Positions 48,024 to 58,039 are shown, counted from the stretch's first letter. The stretch is DNA of 64,000 nt from JAUMBM01 sp964645715 (GCA_964645715.1 CAZYAO010000010.1:27503-91502); one strand, 5' to 3'. Numbers and translations: made by a program. Notes: generated by a model not told the origin, from the letters alone.

Positions 48024-49772
48024 ATGAGCACACTGCGATTTACGGCAGCCTGGTTGCTGGTGGCTGTACTAGCCAGCTGCAAGCTTGCAGCGCAATCATC
48101 TTATCAGGCCAATCTGGATGAGACCAACCCTGAGGAAGCTGCCTGGGTAGATGCCATTTTTAACAGCCTCGGCCCGGAGGAGCGACTGGGGCAGTTGTTC
48201 ATGATGCGGGCACACTCCAACCTGGGAGCTGATCATGTTGCTTTGGTAGAACAGTTTATCCGGGAGCATCATGTCGGCGGACTCTGCTTTTTTCAGGGTA
48301 CGCCGGAGGCACAGGTGGCGCTCACCAACCGATATCAGGCGCTCAGCAAGGTTCCGCTGATGATCTCTGTCGACGGAGAATGGGGATTGGGGATGCGCAT
48401 GAAAGAGACAACCATCAGCTACCCCCGGCAGCTGATGCTGGGAGCCATACAGAATAACCGATTGTTGTATGAAATGGGGGAAGAGGTGGCCCGGCAGCTG
48501 CGCCGGATAGGAGTGCATGTCAATTTTGCGCCCGTCGTGGATATCAATAACAACCCGGCAAATCCTGTCATTGGCAACCGGTCGTTTGGCGAAGACCGCT
48601 ACAATGTGACGGCTAAAAGCCACATGTATGCTAAGGGTATGCAGGACCATGGCGTGCTGGCTTGTGCCAAGCATTTTCCGGGGCATGGCGATACAGATGT
48701 GGATTCGCACTATGACCTGCCGGTCATTTTCCACGATCGAAAGCGGCTCGACAGTATTGAATTGTATCCCTTCAGAGCACTGGCCGAGTATGGCCTGGGA
48801 AGTGTCATGGTCGCTCACTTGTCTGTACCGGCGCTCGACAGCCGCAACAATCGGCCTACCACCCTCTCTGCCAGCACCGTCAACCAGCTGCTGCGCAAAG
48901 AAATTAATTTCCGCGGGCTCATTTTTACTGATGCCCTGGACATGCAGGGCGTAACCAAATTTTTTCAGCCGGGACAGGTGGAAGCGGAGGCGCTGCTCGC
49001 TGGCAATGATGTACTACTGCTGCCCAAAGACCTCGCAGCCGCCCGCAGAGAAATTGCGGCTTACATCGCTGACGGTCGCCTCAGTCAGGCAGATCTTGAC
49101 CGGCGGGTAAAAAGGGTGCTGCGAGCCAAATACCGACTGGGCGTGCATCGCTTCGAGCCTATCTCTACCGAAGGTCTGCTCCGGGATCTGAACAGCGAAA
49201 GTGCGCAGGCACTTAAACAGCGACTTACGGAGGCCTCGCTGACCCTCGTGCGCAACCGCAACAGCAGCCTGCCGCTGGCCAGTGCACAGGCAGCCCGCAT
49301 GGCCTCTCTTGCCATCGGTGCAACCACCCGCACTACTTTTCAGACCAAACTGCTCGAACAAGCCTCTATGCCGGCCTTTCAAGCAGGAAGTAAGGCCAGC
49401 GAACAAGAACAACAGGCTATCCTGCGCCAACTCAGCGGCAAATCAACGGTTATTATCAGCCTCCATGGGATGAATGGCCGCAGCAGTGAACAGTTTGGCG
49501 TCAGCGATGCCACACGAACACTTATTGATCGCATCGCACAGCGGCATACCGTTGTACTCATCGTCTTTGGAAGCCCCTACAGCCTTCAGTTTTTTGACAA
49601 TATTGGCTGCCTGCTACAGGCTTATGACGATGATGCTGTAACCCAGACTGCGGCTGCCAGGGCGCTCTTTGGGGCCATAGGTATCAATGGCCGTCTGCCC
49701 GTAACCGCATCGGCACGCAGCCGCTTCAATACCGGAGAAACATTGCGGGCGCAGCTGCGGGGACCGCGCTAG
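48024..49772 (+). CDS. secreted glycoside hydrolase family 3 protein (NagZ-like)
   Basis: A 582-residue exported GH3 enzyme. After a lipoprotein-like signal (LLVAVLASC) come the GH3 barrel motifs: LFMMRAHS, VGGLCFFQGTP, SVDGEWGLGMR, NFAPVVDINNNP, KHFPGHGDTDVDSHYDLP with the catalytic His/Asp, and FTDALDMQGV. A C-terminal alpha/beta domain (about 400-582) follows. The family includes beta-N-acetylhexosaminidases that recycle cell wall; many Bacteroidota relatives carry an additional beta-lactamase domain, which is missing here. Substrate is probably GlcNAc-containing but not certain. Confidence 0.88.
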   Translation: MSTLRFTAAWLLVAVLASCKLAAQSSYQANLDETNPEEAAWVDAIFNSLGPEERLGQLFMMRAHSNLGADHVALVEQFIREHHVGGLCFFQGTPEAQVALTNRYQALSKVPLMISVDGEWGLGMRMKETTISYPRQLMLGAIQNNRLLYEMGEEVARQLRRIGVHVNFAPVVDINNNPANPVIGNRSFGEDRYNVTAKSHMYAKGMQDHGVLACAKHFPGHGDTDVDSHYDLPVIFHDRKRLDSIELYPFRALAEYGLGSVMVAHLSVPALDSRNNRPTTLSASTVNQLLRKEINFRGLIFTDALDMQGVTKFFQPGQVEAEALLAGNDVLLLPKDLAAARREIAAYIADGRLSQADLDRRVKRVLRAKYRLGVHRFEPISTEGLLRDLNSESAQALKQRLTEASLTLVRNRNSSLPLASAQAARMASLAIGATTRTTFQTKLLEQASMPAFQAGSKASEQEQQAILRQLSGKSTVIISLHGMNGRSSEQFGVSDATRTLIDRIAQRHTVVLIVFGSPYSLQFFDNIGCLLQAYDDDAVTQTAAARALFGAIGINGRLPVTASARSRFNTGETLRAQLRGPR

Positions 49773-49820
49773 CCTGCCTGTTTTTTTATACATCATTTTT
49801 TTCAACCTCATTCGCTGCTC

Positions 49821-51470
49821 ATGCTAAGTCGAATCAACCCCACAAAAACCCAGGCGTGGACTAAACTGCAGGCGCATTACCACCAATTATCGGAAGTAAA
49901 TATGCTGCAACTGTTCCATGAACAACCCGATCGGTTCGAGCATTTTCACCTCTGGTTTGAAGATATGCTCATCGACTACAGCAAGAATATCGCCACGCAG
50001 GAAACGATGAAACTGCTGCTCGAACTGGCGGAAAGCTGCCAACTGAACACCGCCATAGAAGCGCTGTTCACGGGTCATCCTATCAATGAAACGGAAGGCA
50101 GGGCAGTTCTTCACACAGCCTTGCGCAACCGCAGTCAGGAGGCAGTATATGTCGACGGGGAGGATGTCATGCCACAGGTGCATGCCGTGCTCAGCCAAAT
50201 GGAACAGTTTTGCGGCACACTGCACAGCGGTGCATGGCGTGGGTACACCGGAAAGCCCATCAAGGACATAGTTAACATCGGTATAGGCGGCTCCGACCTC
50301 GGGCCGGTCATGGTGACGGAAGCGCTCCGCCCTTACTGGCAGCCCGGTATTCAGGTCCACTTTGTCTCCAACGTAGACGGCACCCATCTTGCAGAAACAC
50401 TGCGGCGAATTGAGGCAGATACAACGCTTTTTATCATTGCCTCCAAGACATTTACCACGCAGGAGACCATGGCCAACGCTCAGTCTGCCCGGGCGTGGTT
50501 TTTGTCGCATGCTATGCATGAAGAGCATGTGAAAAAACACTTTGTCGCTGTTTCAACCAATACAGAAGGAGTCCGCGCTTTTGGCATCGACCCTGCCAAT
50601 ATGTTTGTCTTTTGGGACTGGGTGGGCGGCCGCTACTCTCTCACCTCTTCCATTGGGCTGTCCATCGCCTGCACCATTGGCTTTGACAACTTTATAAGTC
50701 TGCTGGAGGGCTTCCACGCTATGGACCGGCATTTTCGCGAGGCTCCTTTTGAAAAAAATGCCCCCGTACTACTGGCTTTGCTGGGCATTTGGTATAATAA
50801 TTTTTTTGGCGCGGAAACGGAGGCCATCCTGCCGTATGACCAGTATTTGCACAGATTTCCTGCCTACTTTCAACAGGGCAATATGGAAAGTAATGGGAAA
50901 CGAATTGACCGGAGCGGGCAGCCTGTTGACTACCAGACAGGACCGGTTGTCTGGGGCGAGCCCGGCACCAATGGGCAGCATGCCTTTTACCAGCTTATCC
51001 ACCAAGGAACCAAGCTGATTCCCTGCGATTTTATTGCTGCTGCCCGCAGTCATAACCCCATCGGGGATCATCACACCTTACTGCTTTCCAACTTTTTTGC
51101 CCAGACAGAGGCACTTATGAAGGGAAAATCAGCCGAGGAGGTAAGAGCAGAGCTGCAGGCAAAGGGTATGACTCCTCAGGCTATTGAGACCTTACTGCCA
51201 TTCAAGGTTTTTAGCGGTAACCGACCTACCAACTCCATTCTCTTCCGACAACTCACCCCTCACAGGCTGGGCAGTCTGGTAGCTTTGTACGAACACAAAA
51301 TTTTTGTGCAGGGTGTCATCTGGAATATCTACAGCTTTGATCAATGGGGCGTGGAATTGGGTAAGCAACTTGCCAATGCCATTCTGCCAGAACTGACAAC
51401 GAAAGAGGATGTTGACAGCCACGACAGTTCAACCAATGGCCTCATTAATGCCTATAAACAGCTTCGTTAG
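49821..51470 (+). CDS. pgi: glucose-6-phosphate isomerase
   Basis: A 549-residue cytosolic enzyme of normal Pgi length. Motifs: NIGIGGSDLGPVMVTEAL, IIASKTFTTQETMANAQSA, FWDWVGGRYSLTSSIGL, YFQQGNMESNGK, and the C-terminal FDQWGVELGK. It interconverts glucose-6-phosphate and fructose-6-phosphate. The catalytic Glu is in the QGNMESNGK block. Together with ppgK in this window it covers the first two steps of glucose use. Confidence 0.96.
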   Translation: MLSRINPTKTQAWTKLQAHYHQLSEVNMLQLFHEQPDRFEHFHLWFEDMLIDYSKNIATQETMKLLLELAESCQLNTAIEALFTGHPINETEGRAVLHTALRNRSQEAVYVDGEDVMPQVHAVLSQMEQFCGTLHSGAWRGYTGKPIKDIVNIGIGGSDLGPVMVTEALRPYWQPGIQVHFVSNVDGTHLAETLRRIEADTTLFIIASKTFTTQETMANAQSARAWFLSHAMHEEHVKKHFVAVSTNTEGVRAFGIDPANMFVFWDWVGGRYSLTSSIGLSIACTIGFDNFISLLEGFHAMDRHFREAPFEKNAPVLLALLGIWYNNFFGAETEAILPYDQYLHRFPAYFQQGNMESNGKRIDRSGQPVDYQTGPVVWGEPGTNGQHAFYQLIHQGTKLIPCDFIAAARSHNPIGDHHTLLLSNFFAQTEALMKGKSAEEVRAELQAKGMTPQAIETLLPFKVFSGNRPTNSILFRQLTPHRLGSLVALYEHKIFVQGVIWNIYSFDQWGVELGKQLANAILPELTTKEDVDSHDSSTNGLINAYKQLR

Positions 51471-51472
51471 AT

Positions 51473-51491
51473 GCCCGCGGCGCTCGCGGGC
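51473..51491 (+). terminator. hairpin after pgi
   Basis: Stem GCCCGCG/CGCGGGC with a 5-nt loop, 3 bp after the stop, followed by CTTTTGGTTTTTT about 12 nt later. Confidence 0.6.
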
Positions 51492-51541
51492 GGAGCTGCT
51501 TTTGGTTTTTTAAAAAAATTATAAACAGCTTCACCTGATAT

Positions 51542-51567
51542 TTTCGCCGCCGCAGGCGGCGGCGAAA
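51542..51567 (+). terminator. second hairpin after pgi
   Basis: Stem TTTCGCCGCC/GGCGGCGAAA with a 6-nt loop, followed by TACTTTTTAC. Probably a backup terminator before the symporter promoter. Confidence 0.6.
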
Positions 51568-51630
51568 TACTTTTTACAAAAATTAAACAAAACAGTAAAA
51601 AATACTGCCAAACTGCCTATTATTGCGAAA

Positions 51631-51638
51631 TAAATTTG
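51631..51638 (+). promoter_or_regulatory. -7 promoter box TAAATTTG for the symporter gene
   Basis: Exact TAnnTTTG match, 22 bp before ATG 51660. Confidence 0.5.
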
Positions 51639-51659
51639 TAAACAAGCAAAAGATCGGTT

Positions 51660-53435
51660 ATGGCGATAGCTACCATTGATTTGATTGTCCTGATCGTCTA
51701 CCTGCTGGGGATGATGGGGTTTGGCGTATGGATTGCCAATCGGGAGAAGACAGAAAATACGCGAGATTATTTTTTGGCTAGCCAGGCACTGCCTTGGTGG
51801 GCCATTGGCGGCTCACTTATTGCCTCCAACATTTCCTCCGAGCAAATTCTCGGCATGAACGGTTCCGGTTTTGAACTGGGACTGGCCATAGCTTCCTACG
51901 AACTTATGGCGGCAGCTACCTTACTCCTCGTGGGCAAGTTTCTGTTGCCGGTATTTTTAAAAAAAGGCATATACACGATGCCTCAGTTTCTGGAGCAGCG
52001 ATATGACGGCCGCGTGCGATCGCTGATGTCAATATTTTGGGTAGCGCTTTTTGTCTTCGTCAATGTAACTTCCGTTATGTATTTGGGGGGACTTGCCATG
52101 GAGAGCCTGCTGGGACTGCCCTTAATCTGGGGTATTGTTGGATTGGTCATTTATTCGGCCACCTTCTCTATCTTTGGCGGGCTCAAAGCTGTCGTGTGGA
52201 CAGATGTAGCACAGGTGGTTGTCCTGATTCTGGGCGGAGCGGTTGCGGCTTACTCTGTCTTGGCTTATGTAGGTGATGGTAGTTTTATAGCCGGCCTGAC
52301 AGAGCTTTATCAAAAGACCCCCGAGCGCTTCAATATGGTATTCGCGCCGACGGATAGTTATATCGACAGGCTCAGTGGCGAGACACGTTCTGCCTACACG
52401 CTACTACCGGGCATTAGTGTACTGCTGGGGGGCATGTGGATTGCCAATCTGTACTATTGGGGCAACAACCAATACATCATCCAGCGGGCGCTGGCCGCTA
52501 CCAGCCTGCGGGAAGCTCAGAAGGGGATTGTCTTTGCTGCGTTCCTAAAGGTATTCATGCCCTTGGTAGTAGTCATCCCGGGTATTGCTGCCTTTGTACT
52601 AAATGCAGATATCCCAAAGGCTGACCAGGCCTTTCCTTGGGTTCTCAACAATTATGTGGTTGTTGGGCTAAAGGGGTTGACTATCGCAGGGCTCATTGCA
52701 GCCATTGGCTCATCCATCAGTTCTATTGTCAATAGCGCCTCCACGATTTTTACGCTCGATATTTACCACAAGCATATCAATCCACAGGCTTCAGAAACCA
52801 AGTTGGTGAATGTCGGCAAGATCTCGGCAGCCATGTCACTGGTTATTGGCGCGCTCATTGCCCCCTCTCTGGGCAATCTCGGACAGGTGTTTCAGTATAT
52901 ACAGGAGTACACCGGTCTGATCAGCCCGGGTGTCGTTGCTATATTCATTTTTGGTATGTTTTGGAAAAGAACCACAGCCAATGCGGCCCTGGCTGTAGTT
53001 ATTGCGGCTATCCCGCTTTCGCTGGGATTCAAGCTGCTGTTTCCGGATCTGCCTTTCATCGATCGCATGGGGATCACCTTCCTGCTGTGTGCCCTCTTGT
53101 TGATTGTCATCTCACTCCTAGAAATCCGCGGACGAAAAGCTGAAGTAACGGATGGTGCACTTCGCTGGGGGTTGATCTTATCGCTGCTGGTTATTGGTGC
53201 CGCTACGGGTGCCAAAATTTTGCTCGAAGATATCCCTATGGTAGGCAAAGGTACAGGTCTGCTTACGTTGGTACTGTCTCTGCTAGCTGTCGGCTTGTTG
53301 TGGACAGAGCGCAAAGGCGATGATGTAAAAGGAATTGAGATCGAGAGCACGCTCTTTACTACCGACCGTTCCTTCAATCTGGGCGCTTTTGCAGTAATCC
53401 TCGTGCTATTGGCGATCTACGCCGGGCTTTGGTAG
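51660..53435 (+). CDS. sodium/solute symporter (SSS family, SglT-like)
   Basis: A 591-residue protein with about 14 membrane helices. SSS features: GVWIANREKTENTRDYFLAS near helix 1, NISSEQILGMNGSGF, YLGGLAMESLLGLP, ATFSIFGGLKAVVWTDVAQ and AAIGSSISSIVNSASTIFTLD (Na-binding Ser region). It uses the sodium gradient to import a solute; relatives are often called sodium/sugar (SglT) carriers, but the substrate cannot be fixed. Its position next to pgi supports a sugar role. A strong bidirectional terminator follows. Confidence 0.9.
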   Translation: MAIATIDLIVLIVYLLGMMGFGVWIANREKTENTRDYFLASQALPWWAIGGSLIASNISSEQILGMNGSGFELGLAIASYELMAAATLLLVGKFLLPVFLKKGIYTMPQFLEQRYDGRVRSLMSIFWVALFVFVNVTSVMYLGGLAMESLLGLPLIWGIVGLVIYSATFSIFGGLKAVVWTDVAQVVVLILGGAVAAYSVLAYVGDGSFIAGLTELYQKTPERFNMVFAPTDSYIDRLSGETRSAYTLLPGISVLLGGMWIANLYYWGNNQYIIQRALAATSLREAQKGIVFAAFLKVFMPLVVVIPGIAAFVLNADIPKADQAFPWVLNNYVVVGLKGLTIAGLIAAIGSSISSIVNSASTIFTLDIYHKHINPQASETKLVNVGKISAAMSLVIGALIAPSLGNLGQVFQYIQEYTGLISPGVVAIFIFGMFWKRTTANAALAVVIAAIPLSLGFKLLFPDLPFIDRMGITFLLCALLLIVISLLEIRGRKAEVTDGALRWGLILSLLVIGAATGAKILLEDIPMVGKGTGLLTLVLSLLAVGLLWTERKGDDVKGIEIESTLFTTDRSFNLGAFAVILVLLAIYAGLW

Positions 53436-53458
53436 CCGCTGGCGGCAAGGTTATTGAA

Positions 53459-53500
53459 AGCAAAAAGGAGCACGGCATGTATGCCGTGCTCCTTTTTGCT
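53459..53500. terminator. bidirectional terminator between symporter and DoxX genes
   Basis: Perfect 20-bp stem with a 2-nt centre (18 bp with a larger loop), A-rich on one side and T-rich (CCTTTTTGCT) on the other, between two convergent genes. Confidence 0.88.
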
Positions 53501-53518
53501 TGTTGTTGATGAAACAAG

Positions 53519-53938
53519 CTATGTGTTAGGTACTTTAAAAGTAGCAAACAACCTTTTGACACTATACCGGCCGGCACCATTAACATACAACATCATTACC
53601 CCCCCGGTAATAGCCAGATTTTTCATAAAATATATTTCGTGCATCCGACGCACCTCCTCCGGATCATTCCAGAAGGAATGTACAATAAAAGTGACCGGAA
53701 TCCAGTAAAGAAGTACAAAAAAAGCACCCGTACTTGCACGATACCCGGTGAGCATCATAATCCCCCCCAGCACAAGCACCGTCGTACCCCCATAGAGCAG
53801 CCAGTTCTGTCGCCACACCAACCCGTAAGAGGTCATTATTTCCCTTGTCTCCTCAAAGTAGCGGATGATATCGTATGCTTCGTATAAAAAAATGAACGAC
53901 AGCAGTACCCTGCCAACTAAATCTACAACATCTTTCAT
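53519..53938 (-). CDS. DoxX family membrane protein
   Basis: A 139-residue protein with four membrane helices, starting MKDVVDLVGRVLLSFIFLYEA. The pattern of helix 1 with FLYEAYDIIRYFE, helix 2 TTVLVLGGIMMLTGY, helix 3 FFVLLYWIPVTFIVHSF and helix 4 KNLAITGGVMMLYVNG fits DoxX. Members act in thiol or redox balance in some bacteria; no partner is visible here. ATG 53938 is preferred over 53986. Confidence 0.85.
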   Translation of the reverse strand: MKDVVDLVGRVLLSFIFLYEAYDIIRYFEETREIMTSYGLVWRQNWLLYGGTTVLVLGGIMMLTGYRASTGAFFVLLYWIPVTFIVHSFWNDPEEVRRMHEIYFMKNLAITGGVMMLYVNGAGRYSVKRLFATFKVPNT

Positions 53939-54061
53939 GGTATCGTCTTTTGGGCGTTGAAGCCTAAGAAGACCCACAGGGGTCACAACAATTAAGGAAG
54001 GACAATATACACATATTTTTGTTATCCCTGCCCTCTGGGTTCTGCTGTAGCTAGTAAACCG

Positions 54062-54691
54062 CTACAACTTTCTCTCGACAACCTCAATAAGTTCGTTGAG
54101 TATCATAGCCGTCGCCCCCCATACAATTTTGTTGTGCACATGAAAACTTGGCACATCATTGAGTACGAATCCCTCTTTGAATTCTATACGGCTCAACTGT
54201 CGGTTGTCAGAAGAAAGAAAGTGAGAGAAGGGTACGGTGAGCAGATCATGAACTTCCGCAGCCTGGGGCACAAATACTGGCCTCGCTGCTGTCCACCCCA
54301 CGAAAGGGAAAACCCTGAAATTGCTCACAGGAATGTACAAATCTGTTAATGGCGCCAGCACCTCAATATTATGAATAGGCGCATTGACCTCCTCAAAAGC
54401 CTCCCGCAAAGCTGTATGCTGAAGGCTGACATCCGCCGGATCCAGCTGCCCCCCCGGAAAACTAATCTGCCCGCGATGCCTGTCGTTGGCATTAGCTGCA
54501 TTCCGCTCAATCAGCACAATCTCCCAATCCTGCTCACCAGGAAAAAACAGGACCAGCACGCCCGCTTGCCGCGCATTCTCGGGTACCGGCAAATGCTTAT
54601 TGCGCGCGATATGCGCCATGCGGTATTGTGCATCTTTACCGGGCAGCGGCTGACCGAGCTGATGCCTAAGATGTGATATAAATGTATCCAT
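54062..54691 (-). CDS. CoA pyrophosphatase-like Nudix hydrolase (NudL type)
   Basis: A 209-residue cytosolic enzyme. The CoA-binding/NudL motif is seen as ANDRHRGQISFPGGQLDPAD, followed by the Nudix box ALREAFEEV. It hydrolyses CoA or related dinucleotides. As in NudL members, the glycine after EEV is replaced. The start ATG 54691 removes a 5' extension lacking family signal. It lies about 105 bp after hemD on the same strand, with no clear terminator between. Confidence 0.88.
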   Translation of the reverse strand: MDTFISHLRHQLGQPLPGKDAQYRMAHIARNKHLPVPENARQAGVLVLFFPGEQDWEIVLIERNAANANDRHRGQISFPGGQLDPADVSLQHTALREAFEEVNAPIHNIEVLAPLTDLYIPVSNFRVFPFVGWTAARPVFVPQAAEVHDLLTVPFSHFLSSDNRQLSRIEFKEGFVLNDVPSFHVHNKIVWGATAMILNELIEVVERKL

Positions 54692-54797
54692 GAGGGAATT
54701 ATAACACGAGGGACAGAGTCCGGGTTGCATGCACCCAGTTAGCATCCGCTAGTTTTCATCATAAGAATCAGGAAACGCACAGCAAAAAGTGCCGGGC

Positions 54798-55586
54798 TTA
54801 ACCCACACCCCCGGGATTGGATTTTTGCAGATAAAGCTCTATCGCAGCCGGCATGGAGGGCGCTTCTTGTGTAGGCGCCTTGATATTGGCTACGAGACTA
54901 TTATCTTCTACGGCTTTCAGCGTGCTATTGCCGAATACAGCAATCCTCGTTTCGTTCTGTTTGAAATCAGGAAAATTGTCAAACAGCGACTGAATTCCCT
55001 GGGGGCTGAAGAAAACAAGCACATCATAGGTTACATCGCTTAGATCTGACAAATCACTACTGACAGTACGATACATGATAGCATCCTGACAGTGGTACTG
55101 ATTGGCCTCCATGTAGGAAGTTACATCCAGTGCTCCCAAATTTGAGCAGGGCAGCAGAAATTTTTCTGATTTGTGCTTCTTCAGCACCGTCGCCAGATCA
55201 TTAATACTCCGCTCCCCAAAGAATACTTTTCGCTTGCGATAGATGATGAACTTCTGCAGATAGTTGGCAATAGCCTCTGTAAGACAGAAGTATTTGGTAT
55301 CCTCCGACATCTGAATCCGCATTTCTTTACAGATTCTGAAGAAGTGGTCGATTGAGTTCTTACTCGTAAAAATTACCGCGGGATATTCGTCTGGTCGAAT
55401 TCGCTGTTTTCTGAATTCTTTGACGTCAAGCCCTTCAACGTGAATGAAGGGCCTCCAGTCAATCTGCAAGTTGTACTTTTTCTCTAAGTCATAGTAAGGA
55501 GAGCGTTGCTCCGGTTTGGGCTGAGAAACAAGAATCGTTTTGACTTGCTTGAAAGTTTCTTCCTTCACTTGGCCGTTTGTTGACAT
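54798..55586 (-). CDS. hemD: uroporphyrinogen-III synthase
   Basis: A 262-residue protein matching the divergent Bacteroidota HemD: KTILVSQPKPEQRSPYYDLE at the N-terminus, VIFTSKNSIDHFFRICKEM, then the second-domain motifs DAIMYRTVSSDL, DVLVFFSPQGIQSLFDNFP and RIAVFGNSTLKAVED. It closes hydroxymethylbilane to uroporphyrinogen III in haem synthesis. DUF4271 lies directly upstream, the standard order in the phylum; no other hem genes are present. Confidence 0.88.
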   Translation of the reverse strand: MSTNGQVKEETFKQVKTILVSQPKPEQRSPYYDLEKKYNLQIDWRPFIHVEGLDVKEFRKQRIRPDEYPAVIFTSKNSIDHFFRICKEMRIQMSEDTKYFCLTEAIANYLQKFIIYRKRKVFFGERSINDLATVLKKHKSEKFLLPCSNLGALDVTSYMEANQYHCQDAIMYRTVSSDLSDLSDVTYDVLVFFSPQGIQSLFDNFPDFKQNETRIAVFGNSTLKAVEDNSLVANIKAPTQEAPSMPAAIELYLQKSNPGGVG

Positions 55587-55622
55587 TCAACAGCTGTGTT
55601 TAGTAATTGTCGCCCTCAATAC

Positions 55623-56564
55623 TTATGACAAACCGCTGTACATCAGCTTATACAAGTACAATACAGGCATAATTTCAATGACGCAAAGATACAACAAAAA
55701 GTGGAATTGATACAAAAAGATAAATCGGTTAGCAATAACCACTCCTCTTGCTGCATGCAATAAATATAAAATGACCAACAGACCCAAAGAGATCCAGACG
55801 ACAGGCTCCCGCCAGTCTACAGGACTGTATGTAAGTACCAGGTTGAGCGGTGTGAGTACCAGACCAACCAAAATCGCAAATACCATGATGGTAAAGCTGT
55901 ATAAACGACTCTCCTTGGTCACCGGAAAAATATAGCCCAATATGCCCAGCGAAATGTGCTTGAGCAGGAGGGCGAGTAATGTAACTGCCGCAATCAACGG
56001 AACTTGCTGCTGAATGGGCTGCTGTCTCCACAGCGACCATAGTTCATTGGTCTGGTATAAGAACAAAGCAAAATGATAAAGAAAGACAACGTATACGAAG
56101 GCAAACGGCAACAGGCCAGACCCCTCCCTTTCCCTGAACAATTGGTTCAGCATGTTGTCATTCAATGCTGCTTTGTAGCATTTTATATATAAGGTGCGAA
56201 AGAAAGTAAGTGATACCGTCGTGAGTAGCAATCCGCTAATCACAATGCCCAGCAGCCAAGCACGACTGTTTCGCGGAGGCTCGTAATTGTTCGCGCTGTC
56301 CCACAAAGCACCGGCATCCTTAGCCTCTCCGCTGGGCTTACCAGTCGGAAGCGAAACAGCAGCACGCAAGTCAAACGGATTAGAAGGCTGTTCTACGGAA
56401 GTCGTATCTTGTTGAGCAGCAGCCAGCATGCTGTCTGCCAATAAAATAGCCCTTCCGAGTCTGGGCTGAAGATCGAAAGGATTAGCAGTGGTTTGTGCCT
56501 GAGAACATTCCATGCCAAAGCAGCTCAGCGCCACCCAAAAAAGTCGCAGGAATAATGTCCGCAT
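55623..56564 (-). CDS. DUF4271 membrane protein
   Basis: A 313-residue protein: a signal-anchor at the N-terminus, a low-complexity region with two NPFDL motifs (27-70), and seven or more membrane helices from residue 105 on. This domain, next to hemD, is characteristic of Bacteroidota; its function is unknown. ATG 56564 is chosen since it begins with a hydrophobic segment (MRTLFLRLFWVALSCF). It is probably co-transcribed with hemD, 36 bp downstream. Confidence 0.87.
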   Translation of the reverse strand: MRTLFLRLFWVALSCFGMECSQAQTTANPFDLQPRLGRAILLADSMLAAAQQDTTSVEQPSNPFDLRAAVSLPTGKPSGEAKDAGALWDSANNYEPPRNSRAWLLGIVISGLLLTTVSLTFFRTLYIKCYKAALNDNMLNQLFREREGSGLLPFAFVYVVFLYHFALFLYQTNELWSLWRQQPIQQQVPLIAAVTLLALLLKHISLGILGYIFPVTKESRLYSFTIMVFAILVGLVLTPLNLVLTYSPVDWREPVVWISLGLLVILYLLHAARGVVIANRFIFLYQFHFLLYLCVIEIMPVLYLYKLMYSGLS

Positions 56565-56752
56565 GTATCCTATTTGGGCGCAAAAATACGGATTAGTATT
56601 CAATATCAATAGCTATTTCGCTGTAGCTCTCCCTGCGCTACTGCTGTATTAGCCCGCGCCAAATGATCCCCTTCATAAAAAAATCCGTATACTCACGCTT
56701 TACGCACTAAATTACGTTTCTTTGAAGAGCATTTTTTTGCTTAGTAACAGGT

Positions 56753-58039
56753 ATGAACTATAGTTCTATTCGCAAGGTAATCATTCTGGGAGCCATCTCG
56801 CTGGTTGGCATCATTGCGATGCAGACTTACTGGGTTGCCAGCACCTGGAATCTGAATGAGGAAGAATTCGATCAAAAGACAAAACTGGCCTTGTATCGGG
56901 TAGCTACAACGCTTGCTAGCATGAACAAAGCGGATCTACCTTCCCGGGACGTCATCAAGCAACGAAGCACTAATTACTATGTTGTCAATATCGCCAACGA
57001 ATTCAATGGGAACATTCTGACCTATCTGCTGCAGAAGGAATTCGAAGCTATAGCGCTCAATATTGACTTCGAGTATGCCGTCTTCGACTGTCATACCAAT
57101 GAAATGGTCTATGGTGGATATTGCAGTTACGCCCCCGAAGATCAGAACAGACAAAATTCTTTGGGCAAACTACCCAAAGTGGCCGGACTCACCTATTATT
57201 TTGGTGTAAAATTCCCAACCCGATCAGGATTTCTGCTTGACCAAATGCAGCTATCCATATTCCTCTCCTGCATACTGGTACTCACCCTGCTGTTTTTTGT
57301 GTATTCTATGTCCGTTATACTACGGCAAAAACGTCTTTCTGATATGCAGAAAGATTTCATCAATAACATGACTCACGAGTTTAAGACCCCGCTCTCTACC
57401 ATACGTATTTCGGCCGGTGTATTCGTTGCTGACGAACGTATTAAAAACGACAGCCGCTTACTCAAATATGCCTCCATCATTTTGGAGCAAAATGAACGCC
57501 TGAACAAACAGGTTGAAAAAGTGCTGCAATTGGCAAAAATAGATCAGGGGAGTATAGACCTTCAGGTAGAAGCCTGCTCGCTGGAGGATGTCCTAACCCC
57601 CGTAATCGATAGTATGCGGCTGCGCATTGAGGCGGCGGGCGGACAACTGGTTACCAATATACCCGCTGATATTCCGAACATACAAGCCGATCGGCTGCAC
57701 CTGTCAAATGTGCTTTACAACCTACTCGACAACGCCGCCAAGTATTGTATGCATGCGCCCTTTATTCGACTCTCGGTACAAGTAGATCAGCAGTTCATGT
57801 ATATTGCTGTTCAGGACAATGGTATAGGTATCGGTAAAGAACATCATACCCGTGTGTTTGACAGATTTTACAGAGTGCCTACAGGCAATATTCACAATGT
57901 GAAAGGATTTGGGCTGGGTCTCTTCTACACCAAACGCATCTGCGATGCACATCGATGGAAAATCAAACTCAGCAGCCAGCCCAATCAGGGCACGACCATA
58001 TCAATCCAGCTACCACGATTGCAATCGGCTAAAATATGA
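56753..58039 (+). CDS. sensor histidine kinase (RprX-like)
   Basis: A 428-residue membrane kinase: helix 1 (about 9-28), a periplasmic sensor region (30-165), helix 2 (167-187), then the phospho-acceptor His208 in NNMTHEFKTPLSTIRIS and the ATPase domain with N box NVLYNLLDNAAKYC, G1 DNGIGIGKEHH and G2 GFGLGLFYTK. No HAMP or PAS domain is seen. It overlaps the response regulator by ATGA at 58036-58039, so the two are co-translated. Relatives in Bacteroidota (RprXY) respond to cell-envelope or quinone stress. Confidence 0.93.
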   Translation: MNYSSIRKVIILGAISLVGIIAMQTYWVASTWNLNEEEFDQKTKLALYRVATTLASMNKADLPSRDVIKQRSTNYYVVNIANEFNGNILTYLLQKEFEAIALNIDFEYAVFDCHTNEMVYGGYCSYAPEDQNRQNSLGKLPKVAGLTYYFGVKFPTRSGFLLDQMQLSIFLSCILVLTLLFFVYSMSVILRQKRLSDMQKDFINNMTHEFKTPLSTIRISAGVFVADERIKNDSRLLKYASIILEQNERLNKQVEKVLQLAKIDQGSIDLQVEACSLEDVLTPVIDSMRLRIEAAGGQLVTNIPADIPNIQADRLHLSNVLYNLLDNAAKYCMHAPFIRLSVQVDQQFMYIAVQDNGIGIGKEHHTRVFDRFYRVPTGNIHNVKGFGLGLFYTKRICDAHRWKIKLSSQPNQGTTISIQLPRLQSAKI

